Part shown: positions 31,813-42,843 of the stretch, in pieces
Position numbering within the stretch: the first letter of the stretch is position 1
How the letters are laid out: each line of letters opens with the position of its first letter
Made by a program: the position numbers and the translations under genes
Assembly: GCA_024734495.1 (NCBI GenBank)
Contig: JALMQS010000070.1
Span: forward strand, 13,407,295-13,471,294
DNA: 64,000 nt
Reading direction: 5' to 3'
Source of the DNA: Forficula auricularia
Lineage: Eukaryota > Arthropoda > Insecta > Dermaptera > Forficulidae
Notes under the pieces: model-generated
What the model was told of the DNA's origin: nothing
What the model saw: the letters and a program-made list of their open reading frames with translations, nothing else
Database searches by the model: none

Positions 31813-32088
31813 ACAACATCGCCATGCGTAAAATTGAGATGGGTGTTTAGAATCAGTTTCTTATCTTGATCAGAAAGATATGGCTACGAGCTTTAAGGTT
31901 CAAAACATAACGGGTAAGTACATGAATTTAAAGCTATAATAATAAACAACACAAATATTTAGAATATATAAAATAACAAAAGTGATTGAAAGTGTTTTAA
32001 GTTTCGGTTGATTAGATCCACTTTTGTAAATTTTTATTCCCATTACCCTACAATAAATTAGAAAATACATTAAAAATATTTAATAATA

Positions 32089-32469
32089 ACAGGAATAGCA
32101 GGGAATTGGACAAAAATTAAAAACTGAGTTTTTACCAAATGGGCTAGACGTTTCGTCAATTTATTTTGACTTCTTCAGTATTAGCCCATTTAACCACTCT
32201 TTGTCAAAAAACAATTTCACTATTCGACTATTCGACAAAACATCATTAATATTTTTTTAAATACATTCTTGGCTCCAATTAATCAACAATCTTGAACTTT
32301 TCTTTAACAATTAAAAAATTTGATGTTTTTATACAGAGTTGGCATCTGTAAATTGTTTTTTTTTAAATTGGTCACTGAGGAAGTCAAAATAAATTGACTA
32401 AACGTCTGGCCCACATGATAAAAACTGTGTCTTTAATTTTTTCCAATTCCCTGCTACTTATTCCTGTTA
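32089..32469. mobile_element. Palindromic element with CTGAAGAA-stem-GAAACGTC motif
   Basis: Arms of about 95 nt (32089-32185, 32365-32469) share AACAGGAATAGCAGGGAATT and inverse. The motif is intact on the minus strand at 32150-32178 (stem GTC/GAC) and damaged in the other arm (CTGAGGAA, TAAAC). No clean duplication. Confidence 0.65.
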
Positions 32470-33213
32470 CAAATTTATACAACATATTTGATACTTTTCA
32501 TAAATAACATTCGAAAAAGAAAATAGTAATTGATTGAGTTTTTTAGATATGAAAATTATAAGATCAGAAGATAATTATTTAGATATAGATTCATAAACCA
32601 ACATGAAAGATTTGTAAATTTGATGTTTTTTCTAATTGATGTCAGAAAAAGTCATTAATTACTGAACAAAGTGAAAGGACTTTAAAGTTATCAAATGAAA
32701 AGTTTAACAATTTAAGAATCCTAACAAATTATTAGAAAAATATTCATTAGAAATTGTTATAAAGAATCGACTCGATACTTTTTGATGAAAATTAATAGAA
32801 ATAATAATAATAGCAATGTAAAAGAAAAATAAGATATAGGTATATCTCTTTATCATACAATAAGGATTATACCAATATATCAAGAAAATATCATTTTTAT
32901 TAGCATCATAAAATGCATGCCACTTTTAAACCAACACGTTCATTTCCTTTTTTAAAAATTAAAATATAGAGATAGATAGATCCTTTCTTAAAACAAAATA
33001 AGATTTACAAAATTGATTGCTTTGTTTGTGACGGGACAAATATAGATAGGAGAGACAAAATAATATTTAAAATTTTTAATTTATGAAGATAAAAATATTC
33101 AATTAGAACGACAAATTCTGAATGTACCATATGCTAGCTAGCCAACAAAAACTAACTTGGGAAACAATTTTGACTTTTCTAATCCCAAAATTTTAGATAA
33201 AGAGCAGAATTTT
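32470..33213. other. AT-rich spacer
   Basis: No gene, repeat family or structure recognised. Confidence 0.5.
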
Positions 33214-33221
33214 AGATCATT

Positions 33222-35386
33222 CAGGGGCGTACCCAGGTAGGGGCAGGGGGCAGCTGCCCCCCCCCTAGAAGATAAAATAAACATCAATTTTCCTGGCAAG
33301 TGGGAATTAAAAACGTGTTACCTACTCTGCGCAAAATGAAGTGTTGGAAACAAAATATCTTTTCAGTCTGATATTTTGATTTAAAATTTTTTTATCTATA
33401 ATTAAATATTCTACAACATTCGATATAGTATATGCACCATGGCTAGTATATTCCAAGCGACTAAAAGGCGCTCTTTGTAAGCATTGTGTTTTGTTCCTCC
33501 GCCCATCAGCACTGTGAGAGGAATTTTGGGATCATTTATGGTCAGGCCATATATAAAGTTCAAAAATATGCATGAAGACTGCCGAAAGCATGCAACGACC
33601 AACCTTCACCTAAAAATTTTCTTGAAAATGTTCCTGTAGACATCCAACTGCAAAGTGGACACCAAAAAGCAATCGATGAAAACAGACAAATATTGTCATC
33701 AATTATTTCTTGAATAGTATTTTGCGGTACACATGATATGCCTCTTAGGGGAAAACAAGCAGATGAGGGTGTTTTATTAGATTTATTGAAGTTGAGAATC
33801 AATTCAGGGGACGACAAATTAAAGAGTCACCTGGAAAAGTGCCGTCGTGATTGCAGTTTACACATCGCCAAAAATACGAAACGAATTGATAAATTTATGT
33901 GGCGAAGTTATTAAGGAGAATATATATAGTAATAAGTGAGGTTCAGAAGACCATGGCTTACGCAGTCTTAGCTGATGAAACAGTAGAAGTAGCTGGGAAA
34001 GAACAGCTGTCAATAGGCGTGCGGTTCTACGACGAAAGCAAAAGGAAAATCAGAGAAGAATTTGTAGCGTTCGTTGAACTAAAATACTAAATGCTTCAGT
34101 AATTGCCAAAGCAATTGACAATTTCTTGATTAGTTCTAACCTCCCAACGTAAGGAGATTGCGTAAGGTTTGGATTCGATGGCTGTTCTACAATGGCAGGG
34201 AAAGAGGGTGGCGTACAAGCCATTTTGAGAAAAAAATATCCTCGTGCTTTCTATTTTCATTGCTCAAGTCACAAACTCAACCTTGTTGTGAATGATGCGA
34301 ACGCAGTGCCAGAAATTAGAAATACTGTCGCCACTGTAAAGGATGTTATAACGTTTTTCAGAGAATCGACTACACGTCGAAACTACGCTCCAAACCTATC
34401 ACGATTGTGTGAGACGAGATGGTCCGAAAAATATAAATCAATCAGAAAGTTTTCTCAACATTTCCCAGAGCTTGTGAAATCTCTAGAAACGTTATCCGTA
34501 GAGGGAAATTATGCCACCAGAAAATCTGCATATCAGTTGCATTCAGCCGTTACAAAACCAGTGTTTATTGTTGCTCTACAAACAATAGCCAAATATTCAG
34601 CAGTTTTAGAACCAGTAGTTAACGCACTGCAAGCTAAATCGATCGACATGATCTCGGTGGGGGAACACATCAAAAATATCAAGGACATTCTCAGAAATGA
34701 CCGCGAGTTTCCTGATAGAATATGTAATGAAATGTTTCAAAAAGCGCGAGCTGTTGCAATGGATTTGAACATAGAAATTTCGGTTCCACGTCTTGCTCAC
34801 AAGCAAACACATAGAAGTAATCCGCCATCAGACAATGATAACGAATATTGGCGGCGTTCCCTGATAATACCATACATTGATTCACTCATTTCATCGTTGA
34901 ATATTCGATTCTCCCAAGAAAATACTCCGGCGTTTGCTTTAAGTAAGCTACATCCCTTGTATATGACCAAAACCAGCATTACAGACTTACACAAGAACGC
35001 AGAATCATTCCAAGAATTTTATAACCTGGACATCACCGGAGAACTGAACCTTTGGCATAATTTATGGGTGAAGAAGGCTTTATCAGATGATCAATTAAGG
35101 GACATAGAAGTAGTTGATCTGTTCAACGAAGCCAACATTTTTTACTCTGCTGTCAAAAAGGCATTGATTATTTTAAGCACTATCCCATGCACCACGGCGA
35201 CCGTAGAACGGTCATTCAGTACGCTGCGAAGAGTTAAAACGTGGCTTAGAAGCACCATGGGTGAAGAAAGACTTACGGGTTTATGTCTGATGAGCGTACA
35301 TCGCAATTATTTAAAAGAAAACAGTGAGTTTATTGAAAAGACTGTCATAGACAAATTTTCGGCAAATCCGGGAAGATTACTGTTAA

Positions 35387-35428
<42 letters not shown>

Positions 35429-35575
35429 TTGTGTCATAATCAAACTAATTAATAAAAGTCAATTTTCATGATTTTTTGTTTCAATATACCCGACCGACCA
35501 TCTTCTCCGAAACAGGTATGAGCTGCCCCCCCCCCCCCCCCCCCCCCCCTAGCTGAAATCCTGGGTACGCCCTTG
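33222..35575 (+). mobile_element. hAT transposon, 2.35 kb, 8 bp TSD
   Basis: Left end CAGGGGCGTACCCAGG and right end, inverted, CAAGGGCGTACCCAGG. Flanks AGATCATT (33214-33221) and AGTTCATT (35576-35583) differ at one of eight bases. C tracts lie just inside both ends (33256-33264 and 35526-35549). An AT microsatellite at 35391-35423 follows the transposase. Confidence 0.85.
33460..35391 (+). pseudogene. hAT transposase (ZMYM1-like type), N-terminal part broken
   Basis: Plus-strand frames pass from LCKHCVLF and HATTNLHLKIF through NELINLCGEVIKENIYSNK and AVLADETVEVAGKEQLSIGV to FGFDGCSTMAGKEGGVQAIL. This is the order seen in DUF4371-type hAT transposases, but with several stops and frameshifts before 34190. 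From 34192 a 399-codon frame is open to the TAA at 35389-35391 and includes FHCSSHKLNLVVNDA, CETRWSEKY and the C-terminal dimerisation motif TTATVERSFSTLRRVKTWLR. It is recent but almost certainly inactive. Confidence 0.85.
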
Positions 35576-35589
35576 AGTTCATTTATAAT

Positions 35590-36060
35590 TTTTTAAGGGC
35601 CTCAAAACCACAGAAATTTTGGACTTTTTTCAGATTTTCGTTTATAAATCAAAAACCATGTGTCTGACAGAAAATTGCATTCTTACCAAAATTGAAAAAA
35701 AAAAAAAAAAAAAAATTACACACCGGATATAAACTTAAAACTTAAAATCAATTTAGCCGTTTTGCCACAATTGATCTTCAAAGATAGGCAATTTTTACCA
35801 ACTTGGCGGAAAAGTGGATTATGCTTACTAGGTGGTCACATGAAACCACTCTTCGAAGATTGGTGCTGACCACCTAATAGTTGCCAATGGCTAAAAAATG
35901 AGATTTGCAAAGTTTCATCTTAATTAGAGTATCCCGTGCCGCAATGAGGTGGGATCATGTCATGTCTTGGGAAATGCTGGATATCTTCAATTCTAAAAGT
36001 TTTAACAAAAAAGTGGTTCAAGTAAAACTTTAAGCCAACAAAATTTCCTATAAAATGAGA
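35590..36060. repeat. Family E fragment
   Basis: Diverged, inverted relative of 20540-20880 (ACCACCTAATA, TTGCCAATGGCTAAAAAAT) with GTGCCGCAATGAGG and CAACAAAATTTCCTA as in 21590-21720. Includes an A run at 35697-35715. Confidence 0.5.
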
Positions 36061-36175
36061 TTTATTTTTTTATTTTATTTATATTTAAATGTATTTTTGA
36101 TACATATATATTTCAATATTTACAAATCTTAATACTAAATTTATAATATTTCCAAATATTTCTCAATAGAAATGT

Positions 36176-36583
36176 TCAACTGTCCCTCTTAAGATATATT
36201 CTAACTTGGTTCTTAAATTGAATCAGACTTGATGCATTTCTTACTTCAGCTGGTAAAGAATTAAATTCCTCAAGTCCTCTAAAATATAATGAATTTCTTG
36301 TGCTCTCTTTCCTCGCCCTCTCAATAAATATATTGTCTCTAATTCGCGTCCCATGGTCATGGATCTCATTGACCAATGTGAAATTCAGATAGGCTGGCAG
36401 CTGGCTATGATATAATTTATATACAAAACACATTGTCTGTAAAAATAAGAATTGCTTCACATTCATAAGTCCTAAGCTTTCCAGCATACTACTTATTGAT
36501 GTATATCTGTCACATTTTAATATAAATCTCATGCATCTATTTTGTAAGAGTTGCAACTTATCAATATTCTCCTTGAGTGCCAA
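36176..36583 (-). pseudogene. LINE reverse-transcriptase C-terminus, 5'-truncated
   Basis: 135 open residues on the minus strand: LQLLQNRCMRFILKCDRYTS, VKQFLFLQTMCFVYKLYHSQ, LPAYL and a closing EEFNSLPAEVRNASSL. This is the C-terminal region of Jockey/CR1-like reverse transcriptases. The frame is intact to its stop, the 5' part is missing, and the T-rich block 36061-36175 is its probable 3' UTR. Confidence 0.8.
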
Positions 36584-36989
36584 AATATAATATTGTAGGA
36601 CAGTAAGAGAAACTAGGACTAATTATAGATAAGAAATAAGAATAAAATTTCCTCCCAAATTTTGACAATTTCACAGAGAGAAGCCTATCCATTATTACTT
36701 AAGCAAGGTTAAATGAGCTATATTAAAACGACCAAATGAATAAATTTTAAAGAATTAAAAATTAAAAAAAAGTACTATCATACTCTAGAGTAAAGTACTT
36801 TAAAATATAATTTTACTAAAAACTTTATTTAACCTTTTTTGTGGTCCCCAAGGTACTTAATTAGGATATTAAATTTCATCAAAATTGGTTAAGTCATTTT
36901 CAAAATATTTAGAAAAAACTAAAAAAGTACTGAAATAAAGTACTAATGTTTGTGGGCCGATATGTACCAAAAACTAATCAGCGCTTCAC

Positions 36990-37335
36990 TTTGTTAAAAG
37001 AATGCTAGGTTTTCAATTTCATTTCATTCGGTGCAACGGTGTAGAAAAAATCGTGGGCCAAAAAAGCGATAACATACATACATACATCCATACATACATA
37101 CATCCATCCATCCGCACGCACTAAATGAAAAAATCGCACTTTTTGGCTTCTCGACGAGACCCCATGTAATTTTTGGCAAAACCGTCACGTGCTAAAATTC
37201 AACCTAATTGAATACTACAATTTGTGACTTTAATTGAGACCATGGGTTCCGTAGTCTTTACCTGAGGACCCTTTGAAGCCACGCTTGCCTCGAGACCGAT
37301 TACAATACTTTCCCCTTGCTTCGCATTGGATAAAA
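36990..37335. repeat. Family F repeat with CATA microsatellite
   Basis: Contains GAAATTTC-like text, CATACATACATACATC units at 37076-37112, then GTAGTCTTTACCTGAGGACC. An inverted copy occurs at 62830-63060 plus 63710-63790, split there by an insertion. Confidence 0.65.
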
Positions 37336-37374
37336 TAAAAACTTTTAATTGCGATCCATAAAGCTTATATTGAA

Positions 37375-37460
37375 CGAGCTTTTCGTGCGTGCCTTTGGCA
37401 CGCCCTCGAAGCTCGGCCCTCCGGGCTGGTGCCCTGGCGGGCGGCGTCTTGGTCCAAAAA
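37375..37460. repeat. GC-rich hairpin module, second copy
   Basis: GTGCGTGCCTTTGGCACGCC, GGCCCTCCGGGC and GCCCTGGCGGGCGGCGTC form consecutive small hairpins. An inverted relative is at 19780-19850. 37461-38030 is AT-rich without features. Confidence 0.6.
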
Positions 37461-38040
37461 TTTTATTCCTCTTAAAAAACCACACTCCAAATGTATACCT
37501 CTAAACTCCCGAAAATACATAGTCTCTTAAAAGTTTCGCCTCATTTTCGTCCTGACACAGCTACAGAAATGAGGGTCTAGATATGAATCTGAAAGTAGTT
37601 TTTTTTCTATAATCTACAGCATTGTGATATTTTTTGTGTGGAAATAGATTTATATAAATAAGTGGGATCGTGTGAGGAGGAGAATTATATTATATCATTT
37701 TTTTCAATTTGGGATCGATAATCGATATAAGGCTCCAAATATTTAAAAGAGATCAGGTGTAGTTTGTATGACAGGCTGCTCCAGTATTGCCATGAGAAAC
37801 TCATATGGGCATGCGTGTCTTAAGTCGTTCAATTTTGTAAAAATCAAAAAATAAGAATAACAAAATTTAGATTTTTAAAAAATTATAAAAAAGTGGCAAA
37901 TTATTAAAAAATAAACAAATAATATAAATCAAATAAGATGTGATTGATTTCTTTTTCTGTGCGCAAAGAAAAGCGAATTGAATATTTAATTTTTGAGTGG
38001 TGAGGGGGGGGAATAATTATCAATATATTTAATGTTTCTT

Positions 38041-38830
38041 GGGGGGGGAGTCGCCAACAAATTTTGGAGCCTTAATTTTTATAACTCAGTAAAAGTTAGT
38101 GGTTTTAGCGCCTTTTCAACCGGCGCCTGGAGCGCTCCTCGCGCTGCCTTGCCGTCAAGGGCGACCAGGGGGGGGGCGACCCCCCATAGAGGCCCGTGCT
38201 TGGCCGGAGAGCAACACGTGCGTCGCACGCAGAGGCCACAAAACGGCGGCCAAATCGACACGACCCGAGTAACAATTTTTAATTTTATTTTTTTTATTTT
38301 AATGAACTTAAAATATGAGTTTTCTTCCAGAACTTAAGTGACTTGATTTAAATTTTTCATTAAATTGAAGGGTTGGTTTTGTCACAAAATATAATAAAAC
38401 AATAATTTTAATAACTATTAGAATTATTTAATTGATAACTATACAGTTTCGGTCACCACTGGTCGACCATCCTCAGTAGTTCTAAAAAATTGAAATGAAA
38501 CATTTTTTATTTACATTTTTTCTTTTTATAGAGAATTATATAACACAAAATTTTTTTTTACAATAATTTGAATCATACATACATCTCGTTCAAGAACCTC
38601 CCGAATTTGTCATTTCACATGAAACATTCATTCTAAATCTTCAATTTAGATAGATCACGACAATTCATTACAATCACACACATACATATATATAGCAACA
38701 ATTTATAAAAACGTTTATCACTGAACTAGAAACTATTTTGAATTAATGATTATATTAAATACTATTTTCAATTTTATTTTTTTCTAATTATCTCATTGCA
38801 TCGTCAATTATGATGGGGAATAATTATCAA
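38041..38830. mobile_element. G-tract repeat R1, copy 1
   Basis: Begins with a G run and GTCGCCAACAAATTTTGGAG, then GCGCCTGGAGCGCTCCTCGC, a second G run, GCCCGTGCTTGGCCGGAGAG and an AT-rich half. On the minus strand at 38446-38476 is CTGAGGAT, stem GGTC/GACC, GAAACTGT. A second copy starts at 40372. Confidence 0.7.
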
Positions 38831-39429
38831 TATATTTAATGTTTTTTAATTTAAAATCAATTGCAGTCTTTCATTTCAAAATTCGAGCCTTGATATTACG
38901 ATTATGTTTCAAATTTCCCGCAAATACACCGGCAGCATTACGTCAGCGTTGGTAAGAATTAATCTAGGCAAATATATAGTATAAATCCCTGAGATCATTA
39001 TATCCTCTATTTTTCCCTTATATAATTATGATTTTTTTATTTATTTATGCCTGAACGGTTTTTGTATCTAAGCGCCCTCGATATATTTTATTGCTTGGAG
39101 AATCGATGTAGCCAACCGGAGTTTTCCTCCCTTTATGGATAAAACGGATAAAACACTCTTCATGCATTTTTTCAAATTTTGACTTTATAAATATTTAATT
39201 CTGCCAATATCTGCTTCTTTCTATATCATTTATATTGGAATTAAATTAGTTTATTTAAAATTGGAGAATTTATAATTTAAAATTTTTTCTAAATATCAGA
39301 TCTAAGTTTTAATTTTAGCGGGTTTTGAGATTACTCTTAGGTGGAAAAAATGTATATTGGTTACACTGACAATTCAAGGATTGCCAACACTGACAATTCA
39401 AGTATTGCTAACATTGTTTATTGTAATTG

Positions 39430-39555
39430 TCTAGTATAGTTTAGTGTTTGGCTAATCACCATATACCTATCTTTTACTTTGAAATTGGAATTTTTTAGTT
39501 TTTCTTATAAAAGTCTCATACGCCTTTTGCTCAGATTTCCAGTGTTTATCAGGAG
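39430..39555 (+). other. Possible non-coding first exon of the PHF21A-like gene
   Basis: Sequence ending CCAGTGTTTATCAGGAG followed by a good donor, GTAAGT, at 39556. The start is arbitrary. It lies in a TE-free window between repeats and on the right strand. No transcript evidence. Confidence 0.3.
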
Positions 39556-39796
39556 GTAAGTAGATCGAATCTCAGAAAAATGATTTTTTTAATTTTTATT
39601 TTCTATTAATTTTCCATTGAACATAATACTCTGGCTACATTTGGCTAGATTTATTTTACAAACTATTTCAAATATATTATTTCTTACACTTTATTCCTGA
39701 TGTTTAAGACACACTCTGTGTTTGTATATATGTCTGAGCTAAATCGCCATTTGTAGAGGCTAAATTTATTTAATAATATAATAATTCTCTTTTCAG

Positions 39797-39869
39797 GTAT
39801 TTGAGTGTGTCTCTCAACTGCAGTCACGTGTTCCAGAACAGCATTTGGAGACAGTCCTGATTACAAACC
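39797..39869 (+). other. Possible non-coding second exon of the PHF21A-like gene
   Basis: 73 nt bounded by acceptor TCTCTTTTCAG and donor GTAAGTG, non-repetitive and richer in GC than its surroundings. A strong pyrimidine tract with AG at 42700-42701 could then begin the exon holding the start codon at 42844. Confidence 0.4.
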
Positions 39870-40203
39870 GTAAGTGTATTTATTTATTTATTATATTATC
39901 TATCAACAATCACAAATAACAAAAAATTTCGAAATACAATATTTTTAGACAAAAAACATATAATTATATTTCATACCATCATCATCTAATATATTTATAC
40001 GAGTGGTGAACCGCAATCTAATATCGTGCACATCACCTACTTCCACTTCCACTTTCATTTCCAAGTAGAAGACAATAGAAAAATGGGTAAAATCTAATGA
40101 ATTAATAAAATTATTTATAACATTAAATTTTAAAATCGAAAATAAAGTTATATAGGGGGTGGGCGGCGTCTCTGACATAAATAATCAAAATAAATATTAT
40201 TAT

Positions 40204-42320
40204 CAGGAAATACAGGGCCGTGGCAAGGGGTTTTGGCGCCTGGCGCGAACTAGCCGTGGATCCAGACCTCTGATTTGGGGGGGGGCGGGGGGCGGTCGCC
40301 GGTATATAAGATCTACTTTTGATCTCGGAAGTGTGTCGCGATCGAATTGTCCAAGCGGGGGGGGGGGGGGGGTCGCCAACAAATTTTTGGAGCCTTAATT
40401 TTTATAACTCAGTAAAAGTTAGTGGTTTTAGCGCCTTTTTCAACCGGCGCCTGGAGCGCTCCTTCGCGCCGTGCCTTGCCACGGCCAAGGGCGAATCCAG
40501 GGGGGGGGCGACCCCCCCATAGAGGCCCGTGCTTGGCCGGAGAGCAACACGTGCGTCGCACGCAGAGGCCACAAAACGGCGGCCAAATCGACACGGAATT
40601 TATAACAATTTTTTATTTTATTTTTTTTATTTTAATGAACTTAAAATATGAGTTTTCTTCCAGAACTTAAGTGACTTGATTTAAATTTTTCATTAAATTG
40701 AAGGGTTGGTTTTGTCACAAATATAATAAAACAATAATTTTAATAACTATTAGAATTATTTAATTGATAACTATACAGTTTCGGTCACCACTGGTCGACC
40801 ATCCTCAGTAGTTCTAAAAATTGAAATGAAACATTTTTATTTACATTTTTTCTTTTTATAGAGAATTATATAACACAAAATTTTTTTTACAATAATTTGA
40901 ATCATACATACATCTCGTTCAAGAACCGGAATTTGTCATTTCACATGAAACATTCATTCTTAAATCTTCAATTTAGATAGATCACACAATTCATTACAAT
41001 CACACACATACATATATATAGCAACAATTTATAAAAACGTTTATCACTGAACTAGAAACTATTTTGAATTAATGATTATATTAAATACTATTTTCAATTT
41101 TATTTTTTAATTGTTTTGTCACAAATATAATAAAACAATTATTTAACTGATAACTGTTTTCGGTCACGCAACAAAAAATTGCCTATTATTTTTTTTTATA
41201 TATCATATAATCACAAAAATTTTTTTTTTGAATCATACAAATTAAGAACCGGAATGATCATTGTCATTTAAATCCTATGGATCACACACAGAAACAATAA
41301 TAATAATACGTATATATATATATAGCAACAATAAAAATTGTTTATCATTGAACTAGAAACTATTTTACTCCAAAATGATTAATTTATTTTTTCTAATTAT
41401 CTCATTGCATCGTCAATTATGATGATGACGATGCAATGAGATAATTAGAAAAAATAAAATTGAAAATAGTATTTAATATAATCATTGTTCAAAATAGTTT
41501 CTAGTTCAGTGATAAACGTTTTTATAAATTGTTGCTATATATATGTATGTGTGTGATTGTAATGAATTGTGTGATCTATCTAAATTGAAGATTTAAGAAT
41601 GAATGTTTCATGTGAAATGACAAATTCCGGTTCTTGAACGAGATGTATGTATGATTCAAATTATTGTAAAAAATTTTGTGTTATATAATTCTCTATAAAA
41701 AAGAAAATGTAAATAAATGTTTCATTTCACGAACTACTGAGGATGGTCGACCAGTGGCAGACCGAAACTGTATAGTTATCAATTAAATAATTCTATTAGT
41801 TATTAAAATTATTGTTTTATTATATTTGGTGACAAAACCAACCCTTCAATTTAATGAAAAAAATTAAAAAATATGAGATATGAAATTTGAAAAAAAAACA
41901 TTTATTTTTCTAAAAAAATTTTATTATTATCAGGAAATACAGGGCCGTGGCAAGGGGTTTTGGCGCCTGGCGCGAACTAGCCGTGGATCCAGACCTCTGA
42001 TTTGGGGGGGGCGGTCGCCGGTATATAAGATCTACTTTTGATCTCGGAAGTGTGTCGCGATCGAATTGTCCAAGTGGGGGGGGGGGTCAGAGACGACGCC
42101 CCCCACCAATTTTTATAACTCAGTAAAAGTTAGTGGTTTTAGCGCCTTTTTCAACCGGCGCCTGGAACGCCCCCCCCCCCCCCCCCCCATAGAGGCCCGT
42201 GCTTGGCCGGAGAGCAACACGTGCGTCGCACGCAGAGGCCACGAAACGGCGGCCAAATCGACAGGAATTTATAACAATTTTTTATTTTATTTTTTTTATT
42301 TTAATGAACTTAAAATATGA
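40204..42320. mobile_element. Composite R1 repeat block with inverted copy
   Basis: CAGGGCCGTGGCAAGGGGTT to GTCGCGATCGAATTGTCCAA occurs at 40204-40357 and again at 41932-42075. R1 occurs as copy 2 (40372-41100), an inverted AT-rich half (41426-41880) and a short copy 3 (42100-42320). The dyad lies near 41420. G or C runs at about 40265, 40355, 40500, 42005, 42076 and 42170. The ends resemble G-rich hAT-type elements. Motif copies: 40778-40808 (minus) and 41737-41768 (plus). Confidence 0.6.
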
Positions 42321-42843
42321 GATATGAAAATTTGAAAATAAAGTTCTATGAGCGTGCGTGTGTGGGGGGGGGGGGGAGGTGGCGTCTCTGGATGTGTGTC
42401 AAAAAAATAAATTCATCAGGACCGGCCTAGTGATATTTTCCAGCACCGGCTAGATCTACCAATCCGTTAATGAATGAAATAAAACATAAACTCCACGAAA
42501 CTCAAAAATTATTATGTTAAAATACTATTTTCCAAATTAGTTTTAAATTAAGGGAATTGAATTATTTGAATCTCCATAGTTTATTGTTAAAATAAAATTG
42601 TTGCTGTAAGTGACATCTAGGTGGAGCTTTCAAAACACTTTGAAATTTACTAATGTGTTCCTATCTTCTGTCTTATCTCTGTTTTTCTGTATGCGGTCCA
42701 GGCTCACCAAACGCATTCTGCCATCGGCATTAGCGCACACTATATTACATAGTCCGTGGATTGCTCACAATTGGCAATCAACACTACCTACTTTAGGTTT
42801 CTGGTTGTCGCACTCGATCTATCTACGAACAACAATATAAAAC

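Noticed and set aside
37076..37112. CATA tandem units as a possible CRISPR-like or regulatory array
   Set aside because: A simple microsatellite within a dispersed repeat.
38032..38337. Frames of 60-100 residues in the GC-rich R1 repeats (also at 40159-40670 and 42066-42320)
   Set aside because: They come from GC-rich repeat DNA with homopolymers, differ between copies, and match no family I know.
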